Origin: Spirochaetales bacterium
GTDB lineage: Bacteria; Spirochaetota; Leptospiria; Leptospirales; Leptonemataceae
Reading direction: 5' to 3'
Length of the DNA stretch: 64,000 nt
NCBI GenBank assembly: GCA_015075425.1
Contig: JABTUL010000001.1
Location: forward strand, 1,488,001 to 1,552,000
Shown one piece after another: positions 45,746 through 53,587 of the stretch (its first letter is position 1; each line of letters opens with the position of its first letter). The notes below the pieces were generated by a model. That model did not search any database, was not told the origin of the DNA, and worked only from the letters and a program-made list of their open reading frames with translations. Made by a program: the position numbers and the translations under genes.

Positions 45746-46596
45746 AACGTCCGCTGGTAGTGGGCCTGGGTCGGATGGGCCTGGGTGTTGCCCAATTGTT
45801 AAAGGACCATAACTATGAAGTAGTAGCCTGGGATACACAGGAAGTATGTCGGGAGCGAGCCCGATCAGCCGGTATTGCTGTGGTGGGCCCGGATCAGGTG
45901 ACCGGGAGCGATTGTACGCTTCTTTTTGTCCCGCACCAGGCCGTTGATGGACTGATCTCTGTCTGTCGAACGGAAATTCTTCTGGATTGTGGCAATTCGC
46001 ATTATAAAGATAGCATCCGCCGGCACACTGTCTGCCAGGAGCGCGGCATCATATTCTTTGATGTGGGAACCTCCGGCGGGGTTCTGGGGGCGCGTCAGGG
46101 GCCGTGTCTTACGGTGGGTGGACGGGCCAGCGAGTACGAACGCATCAGGAATTTTTTGCATTCTTTTGCCCGCTCTGTCTATTTTGGCGGCGCACCGGGG
46201 GCCGGTCATCTGATCAAAACGGTTCACAACGGCATCGAATATGGTTACTTACAGGCTCTGGGCGAAGGACTTGAGCTGCTGCAGCGGGCCGCACAGCATG
46301 AGAATTTTTCTTTAGATTTACCGGAAATTTGCCGGGTCTGGAACGAAGGCAGCATCATTGAGTCCAGATTACTCCAGGATGCTGCCCAGGCGCTACAGCT
46401 GAGTATGCCGGAGGCCACGAAAATTGGTGGAGGTGAAACCGGTGGCTGGGCCTGTGAGCTGGCGGAAAAAATCGGTATTCCCGTTCCTGTGTTACAGGCT
46501 GCTCTTTTAGCAAGGCAGGAATCGCAGAAAAGCCCGGGGATTGCCAGCGGAATCATCGCTCGCATTCGCTATGTTTTTGGCCGACATGCACCCTGA
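45739..46596 (+). CDS. 6-phosphogluconate dehydrogenase (short, NAD-type) homologue
   Basis: A 285-residue dehydrogenase of the decarboxylating 6-phosphogluconate family. It has the Rossmann loop GLGRMGLG, DCGNSHYKDS, DVGTSGGVLGA (substrate-binding) and KTVHNGIEYG with the catalytic Lys. It matches the short GndA-like group (about 300 residues) that often uses NAD. It would turn 6-phosphogluconate into ribulose 5-phosphate, the substrate of RpiA. It overlaps both neighbours, so all four genes from 44138 are tightly coupled. Confidence 0.88.
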   Translation: MVKRPLVVGLGRMGLGVAQLLKDHNYEVVAWDTQEVCRERARSAGIAVVGPDQVTGSDCTLLFVPHQAVDGLISVCRTEILLDCGNSHYKDSIRRHTVCQERGIIFFDVGTSGGVLGARQGPCLTVGGRASEYERIRNFLHSFARSVYFGGAPGAGHLIKTVHNGIEYGYLQALGEGLELLQRAAQHENFSLDLPEICRVWNEGSIIESRLLQDAAQALQLSMPEATKIGGGETGGWACELAEKIGIPVPVLQAALLARQESQKSPGIASGIIARIRYVFGRHAP

Positions 46597-47869
46597 TATC
46601 GTTGCGCTCGATGCCGGTAGCAGCGGCTGCCGCGCCGCCCGATTTTCTTCTTCAGGGCAAATAATCTGTAGCTCTGAGGAGATTTACGGTCGCGAGACAG
46701 ACGAAAGCCTGGACCCGCAACAAGTGCTGCAAGCCGTAGAGAGTGTCCTTGCCCGGTGCGACTGGCGTTCGGGCCTTTTGTCTCCGGGGTCAATCATGCA
46801 CAGCCTGCTGCGCCTGGACGGTAAGGGGAAACCGCACGGTGGCTGTACCCTCTGGAGTGATCGTAGCGCAAGGTTAAATGATTTAGAGCATATCTGGCTA
46901 CCTGGAAACGGGTGTCCCCCGGGAGCACATATTCCCTTATACCGGTTGCTGGCCCGGCCGGAATCCTACAGAGGTTACCGGCTCGTTTCTTTGAAAAATT
47001 ATATTTTAAGTGAACTTCTTGGAATTTCTGCCCCGGAGGACTGGACAACGGCTGCAGCCAGTGGTTGTCTGGACATTGGCTCTCGACGCTGGAAATTGCC
47101 GGATCAATTGCAGGATTTTCTCCCCTTCTTTCCAGAAGTGGTGAGCCCGCTAACGGATCTGGGTGGATCCCTGGCGGGATCCAGTGATGGCGCATTGGCC
47201 CATCTGGGTTCTTGTGGCAGCCAGAGAAAGGCAATCAGTCTTACCATGGGTACAACGACAGCGGTGCGGCTCATTGCCGGCAGGTCAGAACCACAGTCAG
47301 GGCAGTTTCAATACCCTTTATGGGGAGAGGATTTTTTGCACGGTATGGCCAGCAACCATGCGGGTTACAGACTGTCGTCGGAAGAAATCAAATCCCTTCA
47401 GGTTCTGCCCGCCCAGGCCCTTTTGGAAAGAAGGGGATCCTTTTTCGATCTATCAACTTTCGAAGATCGTGCCCGTTATGTGCGACCGCTAAAAGCGAAA
47501 GACGAGACCCTTTCTGGCAAGCTGGAGGCGATGGCCTTTCTCGCCGTGGCTCTGTGTGAAGAACTCGCCCGCTCCCGTGCAATTCAGCCGGAGCGAATCG
47601 TCCTGTCCGGAAGTCTTGCCCTGGCTCCGGCCATCGTTGAACTCATGGCCCGGATCACCCCTTTTCCCCTCTTTCTCGCGGATCGCCGGGCCGGCCTTTA
47701 CGGGTCCTTCTTCCTTGCCAGGCTTGCCCTCAAAGAGGAATCCTTTCTCTTCCCGGAGCAAAGAGTCCAGGTTGTCCGGACCATGGAGATCAATCGTTTT
47801 GAAACCTGGAAAAGAGAAGCTTTTCTATCAATGAATGCCGAGGAAGAGCATTGCCGTCCCAAAGTATAG
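46586..47869 (+). CDS. FGGY-family carbohydrate kinase (possible gluconokinase)
   Basis: A 428-residue kinase of the FGGY type. The N-terminal phosphate loop is ALDAGSSGCRAARF (Ser for the second Thr); LTMGTTTAVR is the second phosphate-binding block and IVLSGSLALAPA the adenosine region. Coupling to a 6-phosphogluconate dehydrogenase suggests that it makes 6-phosphogluconate from gluconate (inference). It is slightly shorter than usual. ATG 46586 is preferred, 46571 is possible; both overlap the dehydrogenase gene. The last 42 bases overlap the end of the convergent mgtE gene. Confidence 0.76.
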   Translation: MHPDIVALDAGSSGCRAARFSSSGQIICSSEEIYGRETDESLDPQQVLQAVESVLARCDWRSGLLSPGSIMHSLLRLDGKGKPHGGCTLWSDRSARLNDLEHIWLPGNGCPPGAHIPLYRLLARPESYRGYRLVSLKNYILSELLGISAPEDWTTAAASGCLDIGSRRWKLPDQLQDFLPFFPEVVSPLTDLGGSLAGSSDGALAHLGSCGSQRKAISLTMGTTTAVRLIAGRSEPQSGQFQYPLWGEDFLHGMASNHAGYRLSSEEIKSLQVLPAQALLERRGSFFDLSTFEDRARYVRPLKAKDETLSGKLEAMAFLAVALCEELARSRAIQPERIVLSGSLALAPAIVELMARITPFPLFLADRRAGLYGSFFLARLALKEESFLFPEQRVQVVRTMEINRFETWKREAFLSMNAEEEHCRPKV

Positions 47870-49213
47870 CAGGAGTCCGGTAATGTCCACGATGGTCGTT
47901 ATGGCCGGGCTGGCAGCCACTGCCGGGTCACCACCCAGCTGTCGCACGAGTAGCGGCAACCCCGCCCCGATCAACGTGGCGGATACCACCTGCAAGGCCA
48001 GGGCCAGGGAGATGGCCGTAGCAATGTCGATCAAATTGTAGGCTGCTGGAATTTCTGCTTCATAAGAAAGAAAAAGTATTTTTCCAAACGATAAAATTCC
48101 GAGAACCAGACAGAGCATCAGGGCAATTTTTAACTCTTTCCAGATTACGAGCCCCCATTCTTTGAGTGTGATCTGACCCAGAGCCAGAGCGCGCACGACA
48201 ACTGTGGCCGCCTGGCTGCCCGCGTTGCCACCCGTGTCTGCCACCATGGGCATATAAAGCGCGAGAACCACAAGGCTCGAAATGGCATTTTCAAAGCGAT
48301 GAATGATCATGCCGGAGATGACACCCACACCGGCCAATGAAACCAACCAGACGACACGATTCTTAAAATGCATCCAGGCAGGTCGATCCAGGTATTCCAG
48401 TTCCGGCTCGCCGGGAAGAATACCCATGAATTTTTCCAGGTCTTCTGTGTGCTCCGCCCGGATGACACTGATGGCCTCGTCATGGTTGACGATACCCACC
48501 AGTTGCCCCAGAAAATTGAGCACCGGGATGGCCACGAGGTCGTATTTTTCGATTTTGCGGGCTACGCTCTCCTGGTCTTCATTTACATCCGCATAAACAA
48601 AATCTTTTCTTACAATTTTTTTTACTCTAGTTGAAGGCCGGGCCAGGATCAGATCTTTCAGAGTGAAAAATCCCTCCATCTTCATTTCTTGATTCACAGC
48701 ATAGATATAATAGATCATCTTCCGGGACGGCGAGTCGTGTCGGATTTTCTCAATCGCTTCATCGACAGTCATTTCCATATCCACCGTGGCAAAATCGGTG
48801 GTCATAATGCCGCCCGCAGTTTCCGGCTCATAGGAACTTAAATGAATCACATCTTCGCGGGTTTGCTTATCGAGAAACGGTAAGAGTTGCAGCTGATTTT
48901 CCCGGCTCAGGTCCTGGTAGAGGTCCGCGCGGACGTCCGTGTCCATTGCTACGAAAGCCCGGGAAAAGGTCCTCCGGTCCATGGCATCAAAGATTTGATG
49001 CAGCATAGGAATGTCGAAGTAGGAGAGGGTCAACCCCTGTAATTCCGCCGGGAGTCCCAGTAGAATTTCCAGCGTAGCGGGCAATTCCAATTCCCCGAGC
49101 AATTCAGCGATTTCTACCGGCGGAAGTTTCTTGAGCCGCTCCAGCAGTTCTTCCACCTGCCGGGCTTCCAGTAAAGCCGCGAACTCTTCTTGCTGATTCT
49201 CAATGCCGTTCAT
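47828..49213 (-). CDS. mgtE: Magnesium transporter MgtE
   Basis: Inner-membrane Mg2+ channel. The 461-residue protein has the cytoplasmic MgtE-N helical domain (LKKLPPVEIAELLGEL), a pair of CBS domains (about 140-265; GFFTLKDLI, FVYADVNEDQESVA, LVGIVNHDEAI) and five membrane helices at about 285-461. MPMVADTGGNAGSQAATVVVRALAL is the pore-helix signature. The ATG at 49213 is the natural domain start; longer readings run into tRNA-Leu. The leader is only 29 bases, so there is no room for an M-box riboswitch. Confidence 0.93.
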   Translation of the reverse strand: MNGIENQQEEFAALLEARQVEELLERLKKLPPVEIAELLGELELPATLEILLGLPAELQGLTLSYFDIPMLHQIFDAMDRRTFSRAFVAMDTDVRADLYQDLSRENQLQLLPFLDKQTREDVIHLSSYEPETAGGIMTTDFATVDMEMTVDEAIEKIRHDSPSRKMIYYIYAVNQEMKMEGFFTLKDLILARPSTRVKKIVRKDFVYADVNEDQESVARKIEKYDLVAIPVLNFLGQLVGIVNHDEAISVIRAEHTEDLEKFMGILPGEPELEYLDRPAWMHFKNRVVWLVSLAGVGVISGMIIHRFENAISSLVVLALYMPMVADTGGNAGSQAATVVVRALALGQITLKEWGLVIWKELKIALMLCLVLGILSFGKILFLSYEAEIPAAYNLIDIATAISLALALQVVSATLIGAGLPLLVRQLGGDPAVAASPAITTIVDITGLLLYFGTAMLFLGIH

Positions 49214-49242
49214 GAGAGAGTCCAGGATCAGGGGAAAAGTTA

Positions 49243-49326
49243 TGCCCAGGAGAGGACTTGAACCTCCACGGCCTTGCGACCACCAGTACCTGAAACTGGC
49301 GCGTATACCAGTTCCGCCACCTGGGC
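49243..49326 (-). tRNA. tRNA-Leu (anticodon CAG)
   Basis: On the minus strand the acceptor GCCCAGG pairs with CCTGGGC, with discriminator A. The anticodon stem-loop CCAGT-TTCAGGT-ACTGG carries CAG. A long variable arm (type II) and a T arm GAGGTTCAAGTCCTC are present. CCA is not encoded. It lies 29 bases upstream of mgtE and may share its transcript. Confidence 0.94.
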
Positions 49327-49438
49327 ATAGAGCCATGCGCCGGCTCACACTCAGGCGGGCAATAATTTTCTGGTCTGTTGATCCGCGATTCTTTTTCTGG
49401 CGATTGGACTGGCAGGCCTGCCAGGCCGATGGGAAAGT

Positions 49439-50026
49439 ATGCGCAAAGCCTCTCTACAAAGGAATACCCAGGAAACCCGTATCCGCATGGAACTGGATCT
49501 GGACGGTAGTGGACAGTGGGATTTGAAAACGGGCATACCGTTTTTTGATCATATGCTTTCTCATATTATTAAACAAAGTGGCATGGACTGTCGTCTGGAC
49601 CTTGATGGTGATCTGGGTATTGATTGCCACCACTCCGTTGAAGATACGGCAATTGTAATGGGTCAGCTGATTCATCAGGCTCTGGGAGACAAGGCCGGTA
49701 TTGAGCGTTATGGACACTCGGTTCTGCCTATGGATGAAACTCTCACGACAGTAGCCATTGACCTGAGCGGGCGATTCGCCTTTCGCTACCAGGGACCGGA
49801 CACCATAAAGGAAGGAAAATTTGGTATCTATGATGCAGAGCTCAGTCTTGAGTTTTTGCAGAAACTGGCCATGAATGGGCGCATGAATTTACACGTGATT
49901 GTCCATTATGGCGATAACAGACACCATATCCATGAAAGCATTTTCAAGGCACTGGGTCGCTCCTTTAAGATGGCCTTTCAAAAAACGGGTTCTGCCATTT
50001 TATCCACCAAGGGTTTGCTTGAGTGA
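49439..50026 (+). CDS. hisB: Imidazoleglycerol-phosphate dehydratase
   Basis: Sixth enzymatic step of histidine synthesis. The 195-residue monofunctional enzyme has the manganese-binding motifs [19 protein letters not shown] and [20 protein letters not shown] lies just before the ATG. It overlaps hisH by four bases and heads the hisB-hisH-hisA group. It lacks the phosphatase domain of the enterobacterial fusion. Confidence 0.97.
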   Translation: MRKASLQRNTQETRIRMELDLDGSGQWDLKTGIPFFDHMLSHIIKQSGMDCRLDLDGDLGIDCHHSVEDTAIVMGQLIHQALGDKAGIERYGHSVLPMDETLTTVAIDLSGRFAFRYQGPDTIKEGKFGIYDAELSLEFLQKLAMNGRMNLHVIVHYGDNRHHIHESIFKALGRSFKMAFQKTGSAILSTKGLLE

Positions 50027-50619
50027 TTGGTGTGCTCGATTACGGGATGGGAAACATCCATTCTATCCTCAAGGCCCTGCGCCGTTTTGATCCAGACGTC
50101 GTATTCAGCAGGGACGCCGATCTTCTGGCCCGGTCCCGGGCACTTGTTCTACCCGGCGATGGGGCATTTTGCGCGGCGATGGAAAATCTGACCGCTTCGG
50201 GGCTTGATGTTTTTTTGCGGGACTGGGCCGGCAAGGATCTTCCCTTGCTCGGGATTTGCATTGGATTTCAGGTTCTGTTTGAAGATTCCACGGAAGATGC
50301 GCCGCAGGGGATGCCTGGCCTTGCGATTTTGCCTGGCAAGATCAGACGGTTTGCCTTTTCTAACAGCACAAGAGTGCCGCACATGGGTTGGAACCGCTTG
50401 ATTGATGCCGACGGTTCAATAAAGGATTATATGTATTTTGTCCATTCTTACCATGCTAAGGATGTTCCCCGGGAGATCATCGAGTACTGTTGTCGTTACG
50501 ATTCGTGTTTATTCCCGGCAGCCGTGCGTCGGGGGCGACTCATGGCCTACCAGTTTCATCCGGAAAAATCGGGAAAGCGTGGCCTGCAATTACTGGAAAA
50601 CTGGGTAAAGAGTATTTGA
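50023..50619 (+). CDS. hisH: Imidazole glycerol phosphate synthase, glutaminase subunit
   Basis: Glutamine amidotransferase that supplies ammonia to HisF. The 198-residue class I amidotransferase has LDYGMGN at the N-terminus, the nucleophile in [12 protein letters not shown] and the catalytic His and Glu in YQFHPEKSG. It starts with GTG at 50023, inside the hisB stop region, and its own TGA overlaps the hisA TTG. Confidence 0.95.
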   Translation: MIGVLDYGMGNIHSILKALRRFDPDVVFSRDADLLARSRALVLPGDGAFCAAMENLTASGLDVFLRDWAGKDLPLLGICIGFQVLFEDSTEDAPQGMPGLAILPGKIRRFAFSNSTRVPHMGWNRLIDADGSIKDYMYFVHSYHAKDVPREIIEYCCRYDSCLFPAAVRRGRLMAYQFHPEKSGKRGLQLLENWVKSI

Positions 50620-51344
50620 AGCTAATCCCGGCAATCGATTTACTGGGCGGAAAGGTGGTTCGCCTTTACCGGGGGAACTATCAGGAAGTTACCGAGTACC
50701 GCCTGGAAGCAACGGAAGTGTTGCACGAGTTTGCCCTTGCCGGTGCGCGGCTTGTCCACATCGTCGACCTGAATGCGGCGCGTTCCGGGGATAGACGGAC
50801 CAACGAGGAAGTGATCGCTTCTCTGTCGACGGCACCCGTGGATCTGCAACTGGGTGGTGGTCTGCGCAGCATGGCTGACCTGGAAGCTGTTTTCTCCATG
50901 GGAGTCAAGCGGGCCATCCTGGGAACGGCGGCTGCAACCCATCCGGATTTTTTGCGCGAAGCTGTAAGGGTTTATGGCCCGGAGCAAATTCTCGTTGGTG
51001 TGGATGTTCTCGGGGAACAGGTGCGCATTTCTGGATGGGAGCGGGACAGCGGTAGATCTCTGGGGGAATTCTTACAGGAAATAGAAAACGCCGGCATTAC
51101 GCAGATCATTTTTACAGAGATTTCTCGCGATGGAGCGATGAGCGGGCCTCCCCTGGCATTGATACGCCAAATTCTGGATGCCTGCAGCCTGGGCGTCATT
51201 GCTTCAGGAGGAGTGTCCAGCCTTGCCGATTTACAGGAAATCAAAAATCTGGGCCATGAGCGTTTGCTGGGCGTGATCAGCGGGCGCGCGCTATATGAGG
51301 GCAAACTTGACCTTGCTGAGGGCATTCGGCTCCTCGGGGAATAA
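50616..51344 (+). CDS. hisA: ProFAR isomerase
   Basis: Isomerises ProFAR to PRFAR. The 242-residue TIM barrel has the catalytic pair in IPAIDLLGGKVVRL (D8) and LVGVDVLGEQVRISGW, and phosphate loops LGGGLRS and ASGGVS. The start is TTG at 50616, overlapping the hisH stop; upstream codons do not match the family. It ends two bases before the end of the convergent RNase Z-like gene. The paralogous hisF is 7 kb upstream. Confidence 0.96.
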   Translation: MKLIPAIDLLGGKVVRLYRGNYQEVTEYRLEATEVLHEFALAGARLVHIVDLNAARSGDRRTNEEVIASLSTAPVDLQLGGGLRSMADLEAVFSMGVKRAILGTAAATHPDFLREAVRVYGPEQILVGVDVLGEQVRISGWERDSGRSLGEFLQEIENAGITQIIFTEISRDGAMSGPPLALIRQILDACSLGVIASGGVSSLADLQEIKNLGHERLLGVISGRALYEGKLDLAEGIRLLGE

Positions 51345-51345
51345 T

Positions 51346-52113
51346 TCAATCACGCGGTAAAACGGGCACAGTACGATCGGCAAGCCAATCAGGCAACAAT
51401 TGCCGCAGTGCAGCCCGTACATCTGACGGACGATACCGGGGAGAAAAGTGGATCAAGAAAAGCTGCTCAATGCTGCGGAAGGCTTCAGCATGAGCGGCGA
51501 TTTCCAGCAGGTGGGTATGTCCCCACATCCGTGCTCTTTCCACGGGCCTTTTATCATCAATATAGGTACATTCAAGAAATAGTATTTTGCTTTGCTGAAC
51601 AAGGGGATTATCCAGAACGAATTCGATTTTTGTGTCACCGGAAAAAGTGATCAGTGGCAGGTCAAATTCGTGAAATAGATCCGTTCGCTCCTGTTTCAGC
51701 CGGGCGATCTGCGGGCCACTCAGACTCTTGAATTCCTCTTTGAGTCGCTTCGTTTTTTCAAAAAGCAGATACCCATTGGAAGCGATACGATGGACGCTGC
51801 GGATGGCGCGGAAAAAGACATTTCCTTTGAGAGGATAGTCCCGCGAGTAGTCCACTCCTTCGATGCTGCCCTGAATTTCGTAGTCTTCGATTTCTGACCA
51901 GACTGCAAGCATCCTTTGCAGGGGTTCTGCTATTTCCGGGGGACAAAACAGTTTCCCGGGAAGGAGTTTGCGCAGATTCCGCTGGGAAAAATAGTAAGGA
52001 ATCCCTGATGCATGATCCAGATGTCCGTGTGTTAGGAGTATGAGGGGAATTTCAATGAAATCGACAGGTCCGCGCCCAATATCAAAGGTCAGCCCGAACT
52101 GCGGACAGGCCAT
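51346..52113 (-). CDS. RNase Z-like MBL-fold hydrolase, N-terminus upstream of first ATG
   Basis: A metallo-beta-lactamase-fold protein with LLTHGHLDHASG, later histidines in SVHRI, GDTKIEF (bridging Asp) and IHFSPRY, as in the RNase Z/ElaC superfamily. From ATG 52113 it has 255 residues. The in-frame sequence just upstream (KFEGFSVGGIQTS) is the usual first strand of such proteins, leading into CPQFGLTFDIGRGP. So the true start probably lies near 52165 and uses a rare codon such as ATA or ATC; no ATG, GTG or TTG was found there. tRNA 3' processing is a family-level guess. It follows the M16 gene. Confidence 0.75.
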   Translation of the reverse strand: MACPQFGLTFDIGRGPVDFIEIPLILLTHGHLDHASGIPYYFSQRNLRKLLPGKLFCPPEIAEPLQRMLAVWSEIEDYEIQGSIEGVDYSRDYPLKGNVFFRAIRSVHRIASNGYLLFEKTKRLKEEFKSLSGPQIARLKQERTDLFHEFDLPLITFSGDTKIEFVLDNPLVQQSKILFLECTYIDDKRPVERARMWGHTHLLEIAAHAEAFRSIEQLFLIHFSPRYRPSDVRAALRQLLPDWLADRTVPVLPRD

Positions 52114-52189
52114 GCTGGTCTGGATCCCCCCTACGCTGAACCCTTCAAATTTATAATTTTTATATATGTACTGTTGTGGTTTGATGCTT

Positions 52190-53587
52190 TTAGTCCGGCT
52201 GTACTACTTTCACCGGCCGCACCCGCCCCAGCTCCTGCGCCAGAGTTTGTGGTCCAACCACAACAATCTGCATCCGCTCGGGGCGTATATAACGCGAAAA
52301 GGCGCTTCTAATCGTGCTTGCCTGCATTTTTTCCAGGCGTGCACGGAAAATTTCCAGAAAATTCTGAGACACACCGTTGTGAAAAAAGCGAACCTGCTGT
52401 TGTGCGTAGCGGGCCGGATCATCCTGCTGAAAGATCAGCGAGTTGAGAATGGCCTCCCGGGCCAGTTTGAGCTCGGCGTCACTGACATCCTTTTGCATTT
52501 TCTGGATTTCTTCCAGCATCAGACGAACGGAAGTGGCCGCGCTGTCCGTGCGGGTTCCAGCCGCAGCGTGGAACCGACCAGAATCTCTCTGGAAGGAATT
52601 AGCCGAATAGGCATAGTAGGCAAGCCCTCTCCGCGCCCGGATTTCCTGCATGAGACGGGAATTGAAGCTTCCGCCTCCCAGAATGTAGTTCCCGTGCTGG
52701 AGCGCAAAAAAATCGGCGTGCGGTTGCCCGGGCAAATGGAGTCCCATGAAAATGACCGCCTGGCGGGCGGAGGGGACGTCCACCAGAAGGATTTCGCGTG
52801 GATCCACCTGCTTTATAGACTCAAAACGAAGGGTTTCCCTCGGGAGCGCTGCCTTAATCGGGACTTTCTCCAGAATTTTCGCAAGAGCCTGTTTCATTTC
52901 CAGAGCCCCGTAACCGGAAAGGGCCACACAGAGGTCACGCCTGGAAAGTCGGCGGCTGTATTCGTCTTTGATCTGCGCTATTTCTACCCTTTCCACATCT
53001 TTCTCCTGGAGAAAGTAGCCGGCGCGCAGTCCCGGATAGAGCAGTTCGTTCAGTTTCCGGCGGGCAATGTCCTCCGGGCGGTCATTGCGTTGTTTGATGG
53101 TCGCAAGCATTTTGTTTTTGATGGCCGCAAGCCGATCCGCTTCAAATCGGGGAGAAAGGAGCAAGGCCTCAAGCAAGGCAAGGGCGCGCTCCTGATCGGA
53201 GGCCAGAAAAGAAAAAGACACCTGCCAGCTTTCCGGATGTTGCGAAATGTTCAGTCGGGCGCCCATTTGAGAGAGAGCCCGGGAGAACTCATCACCGCTG
53301 TAAGGTCCGGCTCCGCCCACAGGAAGGAGGGAGGTCATGGCCTGGAGGAGTCCCGCCCGGGCAACAGGTTCAGCATCCAGACCACCGGAGAAATACAGAT
53401 CAATTGTGGCGAAGGGCAGGGAATCATCGCCGGCCAGAAAGTAATCTATGCCACCGGCATTTTGCTGCTCAAACGGAGGCCGGCTCAAGGTCAGTTCGGG
53501 CAGAGAAAGATTCTTCATCAATGTGTTTTCACGGGACATCAGGACCATCCAGGGTAGAGTCAGGAGCAGCAAAAAAGGTCGCATCAC
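52190..53587 (-). CDS. M16-family peptidase homologue without zinc site (R/Y-type partner)
   Basis: A 465-residue exported protein with the M16 fold. In place of HxxEH it has GLLQAMTSLL, so it cannot bind the catalytic zinc. It keeps the substrate-binding R/Y motif in MQEIRARRGLAYYAYSANS. Such chains pair with a catalytic M16 subunit. It overlaps the zinc-bearing M16 gene by four bases (ATGA), so a heterodimer is the obvious reading. A signal peptide (LLLLTLPWMVLM) suggests a periplasmic or surface location. Confidence 0.86.
   Translation of the reverse strand: MMRPFLLLLTLPWMVLMSRENTLMKNLSLPELTLSRPPFEQQNAGGIDYFLAGDDSLPFATIDLYFSGGLDAEPVARAGLLQAMTSLLPVGGAGPYSGDEFSRALSQMGARLNISQHPESWQVSFSFLASDQERALALLEALLLSPRFEADRLAAIKNKMLATIKQRNDRPEDIARRKLNELLYPGLRAGYFLQEKDVERVEIAQIKDEYSRRLSRRDLCVALSGYGALEMKQALAKILEKVPIKAALPRETLRFESIKQVDPREILLVDVPSARQAVIFMGLHLPGQPHADFFALQHGNYILGGGSFNSRLMQEIRARRGLAYYAYSANSFQRDSGRFHAAAGTRTDSAATSVRLMLEEIQKMQKDVSDAELKLAREAILNSLIFQQDDPARYAQQQVRFFHNGVSQNFLEIFRARLEKMQASTIRSAFSRYIRPERMQIVVVGPQTLAQELGRVRPVKVVQPD

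Noticed and set aside
49214-49242. M-box magnesium riboswitch ahead of mgtE
   Set aside because: Only 29 bases lie between tRNA-Leu and the ATG, far too few for the M-box.
52166-53557. Plus-strand frame of 463 codons over the M16 partner gene
   Set aside because: The minus-strand frame encodes an M16 protein with R/Y motif and signal peptide; the plus-strand frame is its shadow.
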